From contig NZ_KB892390.1 in NCBI RefSeq assembly GCF_000373765.1, positions 1 through 56,414 on the forward strand: a stretch of 56,414 bases of DNA, read 5' to 3'. The DNA comes from Legionella shakespearei DSM 23087 (GTDB lineage: Bacteria > Pseudomonadota > Gammaproteobacteria > Legionellales > Legionellaceae). The notes beneath the pieces are model-generated. The model was not told the DNA's origin, made no database searches, and saw only the letters and a program-made list of their open reading frames with translations. The position numbers and the translations under genes were made by a program. Shown piece by piece: positions 1 through 7,288 of this stretch. How positions within the stretch are numbered: the stretch's first letter is position 1; the number at the start of each line of letters is the position of its first letter.

Positions 1-884
1 ACATTACCAACATACTTCAGACCGATGTAAGGACCAGAAGCTGAGTAATCAGTTTCAGACAGAACACCACCATTCAGGTTAGTAGCTGTTGTATGCATTG
101 CATGGAAGTAGTTGAACCACATGTAACCAGCATCAAGAGTTAAATCACCTTGAGCCATTGCATAAGTGTAGTCCAGACCCAATTTAGCTTCAACTTCTGG
201 AACAATAGAGTTCTTGGAACCATTGAATAAGTTCACACCATCGTTGAACTTGCTAGTACCAACCAGAATTGCAGCTGCGCCATTAGCATAAATACCAAAG
301 CCGTTACCGAATACATAGTGCATATCCAGACCAGTACGTGGACCGAAACCGCTGAACTCAGCATTGTGGTTAGTTAAGAACACAGTGTTTTCGTAGTTGT
401 TTACATCAGCTTTGATTCGAGCGTATTGAACACCACCATGGAAACGCATTTTCTTGTTAGCGCTGAAATCAACGAATTGACCTAATTCAGCATTAACTGC
501 ATCCCATTTGTTGTTGTGTGTGTAACCACGGTATACTTCATCGTAGTAGTGGCCATCAGTGTCAGCATCTAAATGGTACCAGTTAACAGTCAGATCGTTA
601 CCAGTGTTGAAGTGGTAAGAACCTTCCAGTTTGAAGCCCCAGTTCCAGTCACCATCCCAATCGTTATAATGGGTGTAGCCGTTTATGTCTGTAGCACTGT
701 GGTAACCCCAACCAGCGTTATAATTTGATTGTAAGTATAGGGCTGATACACCGAAATCCCATGCAGTTCTTTCACATGGTACTGTTACATTACCTGGCGT
801 GCAAACTGGGCCCATAGTACCAGCGAATACTGCACTGCTTCCTAAAGCGAGTACTGCTACTGCTGTTCTTTTTAAACTAAACAT
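1..884 (-). CDS. Major outer membrane protein (MOMP), Legionella porin, C-terminus cut by window edge
   Basis: Outer membrane beta-barrel porin. The reading frame starts at the ATG at 884 behind a GGAGA ribosome site and runs off the left edge, so only about 294 N-terminal residues are present. The first 21 residues ([21 protein letters not shown]) form a typical signal peptide. The mature protein begins [10 protein letters not shown] with cysteine residues, as I remember for the Legionella MOMP. The rest alternates aromatic and glycine/asparagine-rich strands typical of a beta-barrel. In L. pneumophila this protein is a disulfide-linked porin and complement-binding surface antigen; that role is family knowledge. 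L. pneumophila often has adjacent paralogues, which cannot be assessed here because the gene is cut. Confidence 0.93.
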   Translation of the reverse strand, partial: MFSLKRTAVAVLALGSSAVFAGTMGPVCTPGNVTVPCERTAWDFGVSALYLQSNYNAGWGYHSATDINGYTHYNDWDGDWNWGFKLEGSYHFNTGNDLTVNWYHLDADTDGHYYDEVYRGYTHNNKWDAVNAELGQFVDFSANKKMRFHGGVQYARIKADVNNYENTVFLTNHNAEFSGFGPRTGLDMHYVFGNGFGIYANGAAAILVGTSKFNDGVNLFNGSKNSIVPEVEAKLGLDYTYAMAQGDLTLDAGYMWFNYFHAMHTTATNLNGGVLSETDYSASGPYIGLKYVGN

Positions 885-1310
885 GCCTTGTCTCCACTAG
901 ATTATTATTTAGAGTTCCATTTTATTGATAACCCACAGCTTGGAGTTGTCAATAGCACGCGTTCGTCGCTCAGGTTCGAAGCATGCAACGTTATGAGTAT
1001 CTGCAGTGATTTTGAATATGTCAAGAAAATCGCAAAAAAAAATGAATATTTTCATGAGGATATATTTATTTTACTCACAGGGTAAATTTTTTGGACACTA
1101 TGTCATTGCTCATAAAGACGCCTTGAATCAGATGAAAACTCAGGTAAAAGTCATAATTTCCGCTATAAATTTTTCATTGGTCGTAGCCCGGTCTACGTCT
1201 CCTGAAAGCGGCATGGTGACGGTATTTGGAGATCAACTTCGCGCAAAAAGACGCGCTCAGGACGACGTAGATATGGGAATGGCACGAATCGGGTCTTAAC
1301 TCTATCAGCC
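885..1310. other. Gene-free spacer upstream of MOMP gene
   Basis: I see no convincing gene in these 426 bases. The right part holds a fused A/C repeat remnant (1181-1277). The left part should contain the promoter and leader of the leftward MOMP gene, but I could not find a confident -35/-10 pair. The short frames here overlap the repeat or lack a good ribosome site. Confidence 0.6.
1181..1277. repeat. Family A/C chimeric repeat remnant
   Basis: The sequence starts as a family A end (GTAGCCCGGTCTACG). It then continues as the right half of family C: CTGAAAGCGGCATGGTG, then GACGCGCTCAGGACGACG. The left arm of the C palindrome is missing, so this is a deleted or recombined copy. It lies in the gap between the motY-like gene end and the MOMP gene start. 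Confidence 0.75.
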
Positions 1311-2195
1311 TTATTTTCTGATTAAATCCACCACCACACGTCGATTTGCCGCACGTCCATCGTCAGTATCATTTCTGGCCACAGGCTTCAAGGCACCATA
1401 CCACGTCACTGATAATTTATATTTAGGTACACCTAATCGCAGCAAATAGTTTTCTATGGCCTCCGCCCGGTATTGGGAAATAGCATTATTGTAGCCTTTG
1501 CGACCACTGTCATCGGCGTAGCCAACTACCCGGACGACTTCAATCTGTCCATCAGCCGCCACATATTGGGCAATACGCCTTAACTGGCTTTTATCTTCAT
1601 CTGTTAAAAATCTGCTGTCCACACCAAAATGAAACACCGTCTCTTTCACATCGTCATAATTGAAAGGAAGTAAATTTCCAATACATTTCTGATATTGCGC
1701 GTAAACCTTTTGGAATTTTATGGGTGACAGGGCAACAGTGATGCTAAAACCCTGCTCTGAGAGATAATTAAAATTGGCCTGGTATCCCTGAGATAGAAAG
1801 GTAAGTAACTTAAGGGTAGGTTCACGTCCCAGATAAAGGCCATATTCCCCAGGCTTGACGAAGGTTTTAGCGACTACATAAGTTCTTGGTAATAAAGGCT
1901 TCCAGACAGGGGGCTTTGCAATCACCTGAGCGGGCAGATCTCGCAATACCTGATCCCATTTACGCAAAATAAAATGAGGTGATTGGGTGGCGTATTGTTC
2001 AAAATATCCAATACCATAATTGGGTATAGCCAGGGAAAGGCCACAACGAATGGGATTGCCACTCATGCGCCATTTTTCCTCTCCCATGGGACTTGCGTAA
2101 TTGACATGAGGAGCGGCCATACTGGTGTTGATCAATAGCACGCATCCTGCCAGAACATTTTTTGTTATTTTGCGCTTATTATGACCAAATGCCAT
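1311..2195 (-). CDS. motY: MotY-like flagellar stator-associated protein with OmpA C-terminal domain
   Basis: Predicted exported protein of about 294 aa. I chose the ATG at 2195 because it gives a signal peptide (MAFGHNKRKITKNVLAG...SMAA); a longer frame upstream would put 25 extra residues before it. The N-terminal half carries MotY family hallmarks (CGLSLAIPNYG, and CIGNLLPFNYDDV further on). The last 110 or so residues are an OmpA/MotB peptidoglycan-binding domain (VVGYADDSG, GRAANRRVVVDL). In Vibrio, MotY forms the T ring around the flagellar basal body and holds the sodium-driven stator. No motor genes lie next to it; it is divergent from pyrC with a 69-base gap. It could instead be a generic OmpA-like lipoprotein relative, but the N-terminal motifs favour MotY. 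Confidence 0.82.
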   Translation of the reverse strand: MAFGHNKRKITKNVLAGCVLLINTSMAAPHVNYASPMGEEKWRMSGNPIRCGLSLAIPNYGIGYFEQYATQSPHFILRKWDQVLRDLPAQVIAKPPVWKPLLPRTYVVAKTFVKPGEYGLYLGREPTLKLLTFLSQGYQANFNYLSEQGFSITVALSPIKFQKVYAQYQKCIGNLLPFNYDDVKETVFHFGVDSRFLTDEDKSQLRRIAQYVAADGQIEVVRVVGYADDSGRKGYNNAISQYRAEAIENYLLRLGVPKYKLSVTWYGALKPVARNDTDDGRAANRRVVVDLIRK

Positions 2196-2264
2196 TTTTT
2201 GCTCATCCCAGAGACCTGATTCGTGATATTCTTGTATATCGGCAATAATGCAGGAACCTTTATA

Positions 2265-3299
2265 ATGCAAACTCTAATTATCAATCGCCCCGATGACTGG
2301 CATGTTCATCTTAGAGATGAAGACCTGTTGCAACATACTGTTCCAGCTACAGCCCAACATTTTGCACGCGCACTGATAATGCCCAATCTCAAACCCGCTC
2401 TTACTACTTTGCCATCAATTCAAAATTATAGAAACAGAATTATAGCGCGGATACCTGAAGGGCATTCATTTAGTCCCTACATGACTTTTTATTTGAACGA
2501 ATCGGTATCGGCAAATGAATTGGAACAAGCCGCATCAATACCTTATATTTTAGGAGCCAAACTTTATCCCGCCGGGGCTACCACTAACTCTGAAGCAGGA
2601 GCCAAATCATTAAAGGCACTTTATCCTCTTTATGAAGTGATGCAAGAACACAATTTAGTGCTGCAAATTCATGGCGAAGTAACGCACAGCGATATTTTTG
2701 AACGGGAAGCCTTATTTCTTGATGAATATTTAAAAGGCATAGTCGCCAACTTTCCCAGATTGCGAATCGTTCTGGAGCATATTTCAACCAAAGCTGCGGT
2801 GGATTTTGTAACTCAGGCACCAGAAACCGTATCAGCCACCATTACCCCTCATCATTTGCTTTATAATCGCAATCAGTTACTTTCCGGTGGCTTAAGGCCA
2901 CATTATTACTGCCTGCCCATTTTAAAGCATGAACAAGATCAATTGGCCTTGCAAGTTGCCGCCACCAGCGGAAATCCCAAATTTTTTGCAGGAACAGACA
3001 GCGCACCACACGCAGTGCACACTAAAGAAAGTGCTTGCGGATGTGCAGGCATTTACTCAGCGCCTTTTGCCCTTGCCTTTTATACACATCTGTTTGATGA
3101 GCAAGGTAAGCTTGATAAGTTAAATCACTTTATGAGCCGCTTTGGCGCAGAATTTTATCAATTACCCGTTAATCAGGAACAAATAGAATTAATCAAATCA
3201 CCGCAAGCCATTCCCCATTCCATGCCATTTGGCTCAAATCAGGTGATTCCTATGGGAGCCGGTGAGACACTTCCCTGGAGTATACATGACAGCAAATGA
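2265..3299 (+). CDS. pyrC: Dihydroorotase, class II
   Basis: Catalyses the reversible cyclisation of carbamoyl-aspartate to dihydroorotate in pyrimidine synthesis. The protein of 344 aa matches the E. coli PyrC-type length. The metal-binding HVHLR motif lies at residues 13-17. The lysine expected to be carboxylated is K99 in GAKLYPAGA. Further histidines occur in the IHGEV and LEHIS stretches, and the late catalytic aspartate in GTDSAPH. The ATG at 2265 follows an AGGA site; a longer frame begins upstream but lacks homologous sequence. The end overlaps the start of rnt by 14 bases, suggesting coupled translation. Confidence 0.96.
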   Translation: MQTLIINRPDDWHVHLRDEDLLQHTVPATAQHFARALIMPNLKPALTTLPSIQNYRNRIIARIPEGHSFSPYMTFYLNESVSANELEQAASIPYILGAKLYPAGATTNSEAGAKSLKALYPLYEVMQEHNLVLQIHGEVTHSDIFEREALFLDEYLKGIVANFPRLRIVLEHISTKAAVDFVTQAPETVSATITPHHLLYNRNQLLSGGLRPHYYCLPILKHEQDQLALQVAATSGNPKFFAGTDSAPHAVHTKESACGCAGIYSAPFALAFYTHLFDEQGKLDKLNHFMSRFGAEFYQLPVNQEQIELIKSPQAIPHSMPFGSNQVIPMGAGETLPWSIHDSK

Positions 3300-3912
3300 C
3301 AGTATTTTAAGCAAGAACATGAAAGAACGGTTTCGTGGTTTTTTACCCGTGGTAGTTGATGTGGAAACGGCTGGGCTGGACCCGAAAAGCAACGCGCTTC
3401 TTGAGGTCTGTGTGGTATTGCTAAACATGGATGAAGAAGGAATATTGTATAAGGGAGAAAGTCATTTTGAACATGTATTACCTTTTTCTGGTGCAGTACT
3501 GGATCAAAAGTCACTGGAATTCAATCAAATCGACCCTTTTCAGCCCTTGCGTTTTGCAGTTGATGAAAAGGTAGCATTGGAGCGCTTGTTCCAACCCATT
3601 TTTGCCGCGCTCAAAAAATCGCGTTGCCAACGTGCCGTTTTGGTAGGACATAATGCCTGGTTTGATTTATTGTTTATTAAAGAAGCGGTTAAAAGAACAG
3701 GGGTGAACTCACCATTCCACTCATTTACCTGCTTTGACACCGCAACACTTGGTGGCTTTGTATATGGCCAAACCGTATTAGCTAAAGCGGCACATGCGGC
3801 AAAAATCCACTTTGATCCTAATGAGGCGCACTCGGCAATTTATGATGCAGAAAAAACAGCGGAATTATTTTGTGTTATGGCAAATCAATGGCGGAACATG
3901 TCATTGTTGTAG
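3286..3912 (+). CDS. rnt: Ribonuclease T
   Basis: DEDD-family 3'-5' exoribonuclease that trims the 3' ends of tRNAs and other stable RNAs. The 208-aa protein has the exonuclease motifs in order: DVETAGLD (D25, E27), VGHNAWFD (121-127) and HSAIYDAEK (H182, D187), which identify the DEDDh class. The ATG at 3286, preceded by CTGGAG, fits the family length and overlaps the pyrC stop. The stop codon TAG at 3910-3912 is part of an interspersed repeat (family B element at 3909), so the natural C-terminus may have been set or slightly altered by the repeat insertion. Confidence 0.93.
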   Translation: MTANDSILSKNMKERFRGFLPVVVDVETAGLDPKSNALLEVCVVLLNMDEEGILYKGESHFEHVLPFSGAVLDQKSLEFNQIDPFQPLRFAVDEKVALERLFQPIFAALKKSRCQRAVLVGHNAWFDLLFIKEAVKRTGVNSPFHSFTCFDTATLGGFVYGQTVLAKAAHAAKIHFDPNEAHSAIYDAEKTAELFCVMANQWRNMSLL

Positions 3913-3942
3913 CCCGTAAGGCTACGCCTAATACGGGCTACG
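3909..3942. repeat. Family B palindromic repeat, short copy, overlapping the rnt stop
   Basis: Imperfect palindrome GTAGCCCGTAAGGCTACG...CGGGCTAC between the convergent genes rnt and the peroxiredoxin gene. It can form a short GC-rich hairpin readable from both sides and may act as a bidirectional terminator. Its first TAG is the stop codon of rnt. Confidence 0.75.
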
Positions 3943-3959
3943 ATCGGTTCTATTCAGGA

Positions 3960-4565
3960 TTACAGCGAATCAGAGTGCTCAGACAAATAAGCCGCAACGC
4001 CTTGAGGAGAAGCTTTCATACCGGCATCGCCTTTCTTCCAGCCAGCAGGACATACTTCGCCATGCTCTTCGAAAAATTGTACGGCATCAATGATACGCAG
4101 AAGTTCGTCTACATTTCGGCCTATTGGCAAATCGTTAACGATTTGTGAGCGAACCATACCGTTAGTATCAATTACGAATGCACCGCGGAACGCAATGCCT
4201 GCAACTGGGTGCTCAACACCATAAGATTGGCAAATGCTGTGAGTCATATCAGCAGCCATAGTATAACGAACTGGGCCTATACCACCGTTTTTAGTTGAAG
4301 TATTGCGGTATGCGTTATGAGTGAAATGAGAGTCAATAGAAACAGCAACCACTTCAACATTACGGCTTTTGAACTCATCAATACGATGATCAAGAGCAAT
4401 AAGCTCGGAAGGACATACGAAGGTAAAATCTAATGGATAGAAAAATACCAGTCCATATTTGCCTTTTAAGTGCTCGTGTAAATTGAATTTATCAACAATT
4501 TCACCATTACCCATCACTGCAGCCACAGTAAAATCTGGCGCTTTACGACCAACTAATACACTCAT
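3960..4565 (-). CDS. ahpC: 2-Cys peroxiredoxin (AhpC/Tsa family)
   Basis: Thiol peroxidase that reduces hydrogen peroxide and organic peroxides. The 201-aa protein has the peroxidatic cysteine C51 in FTFVCPSE and the resolving cysteine C172 in EVCPAGW, the typical 2-Cys arrangement. The C-terminal extension after C172 matches the oxidation-sensitive AhpC/Prx class. There is no AhpF or AhpD partner beside it. Instead a monothiol glutaredoxin gene lies 52 bases upstream in the same direction, so the two are probably co-transcribed as an oxidative-stress unit, with sodB divergent nearby. Legionella has two AhpC types; I infer this is the one not linked to ahpD. Confidence 0.93.
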   Translation of the reverse strand: MSVLVGRKAPDFTVAAVMGNGEIVDKFNLHEHLKGKYGLVFFYPLDFTFVCPSELIALDHRIDEFKSRNVEVVAVSIDSHFTHNAYRNTSTKNGGIGPVRYTMAADMTHSICQSYGVEHPVAGIAFRGAFVIDTNGMVRSQIVNDLPIGRNVDELLRIIDAVQFFEEHGEVCPAGWKKGDAGMKASPQGVAAYLSEHSDSL

Positions 4566-4617
4566 TCTATGATCTCCATTGCAAAAACACGGGGGTTACC
4601 CGTGCTTATTATTGTAA

Positions 4618-4935
4618 TTATGCAGCAATCGCATCACGTAGCATAGGTTCTAACTCACCCTGCTGAAACATTTCAGCGATGATATCAGAGCCGCCAACCA
4701 ATTCACCCTTTACATACAACTGAGGGAAAGTAGGCCAATCAGAAACTTGAGGCAAAACTTGACGAATGTCAGGATTAGCCAGAACATCCACATAGGCAAA
4801 ATTCACTCCGCAGGCTTCTATGCACTGAACCGCGCGCGCAGAGAATCCACATTGGGGCATCTTCGGTGTGCCTTTCATGTAAAGCATGATTGCATTGTCA
4901 GCAATTTGCTTTTTAATTTTATCTAAAGTATCCAC
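4618..4935 (-). CDS. grxD: Monothiol glutaredoxin, Grx4 type
   Basis: Small (105 aa) CGFS-type glutaredoxin that carries [2Fe-2S] clusters with glutathione, often with BolA. The signature CGFS lies at residues 29-32, preceded by KGTPKMPQ. The glutathione-binding WPTFPQLYV and GGSDI segments follow. Length and motifs match the E. coli GrxD family closely. It is followed by the peroxiredoxin gene on the same strand. A plausible promoter lies upstream (4966-4994). Confidence 0.95.
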   Translation of the reverse strand: MDTLDKIKKQIADNAIMLYMKGTPKMPQCGFSARAVQCIEACGVNFAYVDVLANPDIRQVLPQVSDWPTFPQLYVKGELVGGSDIIAEMFQQGELEPMLRDAIAA

Positions 4936-4965
4936 TTATGCACCTTTTAATAAATAAACACATCA

Positions 4966-4994
4966 ATTATGGCGAAAACCCGACAAGCTCGCAA
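4966..4994 (-). promoter_or_regulatory. Candidate sigma-70 promoter for grxD-ahpC
   Basis: Read on the minus strand: TTGCGA, 17-base spacer, CATAAT, about 30 bases before the grxD start codon. Spacing is ideal but the hexamers are only moderate matches. Confidence 0.4.
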
Positions 4995-5088
4995 CTAAAG
5001 TAAGTCAAATTGACGAATCAGCCAAACTGGACTAATAGTATACACTACATTTGCAATAAAGGATAATTTGCCTGAAAGGAACTACAGG

Positions 5089-5226
5089 CCACTGCCATTA
5101 AGTTAAGCGATACTCCACCGTACCGCGGCTTGTCCGCGGTATCCAGAGATCTAAGTTCGGAGTGAGATTCCTGGATCCCGCGGACAAGCCGCGGGACGGC
5201 GGAACTCCTTAACTTAATGGCAGTGG
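5089..5226. mobile_element. MITE-like element with terminal inverted repeats (family E core)
   Basis: The ends are perfect inverted repeats, CCACTGCCATTAAGTTAAG on the left and its complement on the right. The interior is a large GC-rich palindrome (CCGCGGCTTGTCCGCGG type). The same 13 bases, GGAACTACAGGCC, occur on both sides (5078-5090 and 5225-5237). Because the repeat overlaps the CC/GG tips, the true target duplication may be 9 to 13 bases. There is no coding capacity. It lies in the divergent grxD-sodB gap. Confidence 0.85.
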
Positions 5227-5327
5227 AACTACAGGCCTGCCTCTTCTTTCAAATGTAATGATGTAAGCAAAATGTGACGAATCGATTTTAAGAGGGATAC
5301 GATGCTTTTTCATACGCCAAAATAGCA

Positions 5328-5355
5328 TTGAATATCGTACCTATCCTGCTACACT
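5328..5355 (+). promoter_or_regulatory. Candidate sigma-70 promoter for sodB
   Basis: TTGAAT, 16-base spacer, TACACT, ending 28 bases before the sodB start codon, giving a short leader. I did not see a convincing Fur box. Confidence 0.5.
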
Positions 5356-5383
5356 TAGCGCTTTACGAATGACGGAGATTATC

Positions 5384-5962
5384 ATGACTTTTACTCTACC
5401 CCAATTACCTTATGCATTGGATGCCCTGGCTCCCCATATTTCCAAAGAAACGCTGGAATATCATTATGGCAAACATCATAGCGCCTATGTAAACAATTTA
5501 AATAAACTGATCCCTGGAACTGAATTTGAAAACATGAGCCTTGAAGAGATTATCATGAAATCAAAAGGCGGAGTTTTCAATAACGCGGCACAAGTCTGGA
5601 ATCATACGTTTTACTGGCATAGCATGAGCCCAAATGGCGGCGGCGAACCTACAGGAAAAGTAGCAGAAGCCATTAACAAAAATTTCGGCTCTTTTACGGC
5701 ATTTAAAGAACAATTCACTCAAGCAGCAGCTACTACTTTCGGTTCTGGCTGGGCCTGGCTGGTTCAGGATGCTTCTGGCGCATTAAAAATCATCAGCACC
5801 AGCAATGCAGGAACGCCAATGACAGAAGGATTAACTGCTTTGTTAACCTGTGACGTATGGGAACATGCTTATTATATTGACTATCGCAATCTACGCCCTG
5901 ATTATATCAGTGCCTTCTGGGCTTTAGTAAACTGGGATTTTGTGAACAGTAATTTGAAATAA
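5384..5962 (+). CDS. sodB: Iron superoxide dismutase
   Basis: Converts superoxide to hydrogen peroxide and oxygen in the cytoplasm. The 192-aa protein has all four metal ligands: H27, H74, D157 and H161. Its [14 protein letters not shown] and [11 protein letters not shown] segments are typical of the Fe-type rather than Mn-type enzymes. The ATG at 5384 follows CGGAG; a second ATG 15 bases upstream is less well placed. It lies near the oppositely oriented peroxiredoxin, so superoxide and peroxide detoxification genes are clustered. The E. coli-type enzyme has nearly the same length. The next gene starts 25 bases downstream and could be co-transcribed. Confidence 0.96.
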   Translation: MTFTLPQLPYALDALAPHISKETLEYHYGKHHSAYVNNLNKLIPGTEFENMSLEEIIMKSKGGVFNNAAQVWNHTFYWHSMSPNGGGEPTGKVAEAINKNFGSFTAFKEQFTQAAATTFGSGWAWLVQDASGALKIISTSNAGTPMTEGLTALLTCDVWEHAYYIDYRNLRPDYISAFWALVNWDFVNSNLK

Positions 5963-5987
5963 ATTTTTATTCAGTAAGGGAGATAAC

Positions 5988-7163
5988 ATGGCTTTAATAA
6001 CGACCTACAACCCCATGCCAGTAACCTTCACACATGGAAAGGGTGTTTGGTTATACGATGATGAAGGAAAGGAATATCTTGACGGTTTAAGCGGGATAGC
6101 GGTTTGTGGGTTAGGCCATGCTCACCCAGATGTAACACGTACGATTCAGGAGCAGGCGGCAAAGCTTCTGCATACTTCAAATGCCTTCCATATTAAAGAA
6201 CAGGAATTACTGGCAGAAAAACTCACCGCAATGTCGGGTATGGATCAGGTGTTTTTTGCCAATTCAGGAGCTGAAGCGAATGAGGCTGCGATTAAATTAA
6301 CGCGTCTTTTTGGCCATAAAAAGGGAATTGAAACACCTTCTATTATTGTCATGGAGCGTGCGTTTCATGGGCGAACCATGGCAACCTTGACTGCGTCAGG
6401 AAGCCGGAAAGTCCAGGCTGGTTTTGAGCCACTGGTTCCCGGTTTTATTCGCGCGCCTTTCAATGATTTGGACGCGATTCATACTATTGCGGCTAACAGG
6501 GAAGATGTTGTTGCGGTAATGGTAGAGCCTGTTCAGGGCGAGGGCGGAATTTATGCGGCGGAAGAAGGGTACATGCGTGCTCTGGCACAATTGTGCGAAC
6601 AAAATGACTGGATGCTTATTTTAGATGAAATCCAGACAGGGAATGGTCGCACTGGAACACTTTATTCTTACATGCATTATGGTATTCAGCCGGATATTTT
6701 AACTACGGCCAAGGGCTTGGGTAACGGCATGCCTATAGGCGCCTGTTTAATGAGCAAGAGAGCGAAAGATCTCTTTAAACCTGGAAACCACGGTTCAACC
6801 TTTGGTGGCAATTCATTAGCCTGTGCTACTGCACTTACGGTTCTTGAGGTCATTGAGCGCGATAAAATCTGCGAAAAAGTAGCAAAAAACAGTGCGTTGC
6901 TAATGGATAAATTGATTAGCAACCTGGGCGAACACCCCAATGTAAAAGCCATTCGCGGCAAAGGCTTTATGATAGGTATTGAGCTCGACAGACCTGCCAA
7001 TGACATGCGTACAATTGGCCTGACTAATGGCGTATTATTTAACGTCACTGCCGATACAGTAGTCCGGCTCTTACCACCACTGATTATCAGCGAAGATGAA
7101 ATTGATGAGTTAGTAAAACGGTTAACATTAACCATCAATCAGTTTACTGCTGAAGAGAAGTAA
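5988..7163 (+). CDS. argD: Class III PLP-dependent aminotransferase, acetylornithine aminotransferase-like
   Basis: A 391-aa fold type I aminotransferase. The pyridoxal-phosphate lysine is K242 in TTAKGLGNG. The FFANSGAEANEAAIK cofactor loop, the ILDEIQTG aspartate segment and the GSTFGGNSLAC segment are all present. Length and sequence fit ArgD (acetylornithine to N-acetylglutamate semialdehyde). The class also includes succinylornithine and GABA aminotransferases, so exact substrate is inferred. It starts at ATG 5988 after AAGGGAG, 25 bases from sodB. The gene does not sit in an arginine cluster here. Confidence 0.82.
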   Translation: MALITTYNPMPVTFTHGKGVWLYDDEGKEYLDGLSGIAVCGLGHAHPDVTRTIQEQAAKLLHTSNAFHIKEQELLAEKLTAMSGMDQVFFANSGAEANEAAIKLTRLFGHKKGIETPSIIVMERAFHGRTMATLTASGSRKVQAGFEPLVPGFIRAPFNDLDAIHTIAANREDVVAVMVEPVQGEGGIYAAEEGYMRALAQLCEQNDWMLILDEIQTGNGRTGTLYSYMHYGIQPDILTTAKGLGNGMPIGACLMSKRAKDLFKPGNHGSTFGGNSLACATALTVLEVIERDKICEKVAKNSALLMDKLISNLGEHPNVKAIRGKGFMIGIELDRPANDMRTIGLTNGVLFNVTADTVVRLLPPLIISEDEIDELVKRLTLTINQFTAEEK

Positions 7164-7207
7164 AAGGTCTGCTTGCAATAAGCGATTGATTTAAATATAT
7201 AAAAAAA

Positions 7208-7273
7208 CGTAGCCCGGTCTGCTTGCAGCCGGGAGTACCCGCGTCATCCCGGCTGCAAGCAGACCGGGCTACG
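7208..7273. repeat. Family A palindromic repeat
   Basis: Near-perfect inverted repeat. The left arm is CGTAGCCCGGTCTGCTTGCA, the right arm its complement, with a short spacer. It lies between the convergent aminotransferase and ankyrin genes and could serve both as a terminator. An AT-rich leader (GATTGATTTAAATATATAAAA) precedes it and is also seen before the family H copy at 17335. Confidence 0.85.
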
Positions 7274-7288
7274 ATTCTTTACATCATC

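Noticed and set aside
888..1085. Short plus-strand frame (about 65 aa) near the MOMP start
   Set aside because: Antisense and upstream of the MOMP gene in its leader region, no ribosome site, no resemblance to a protein.
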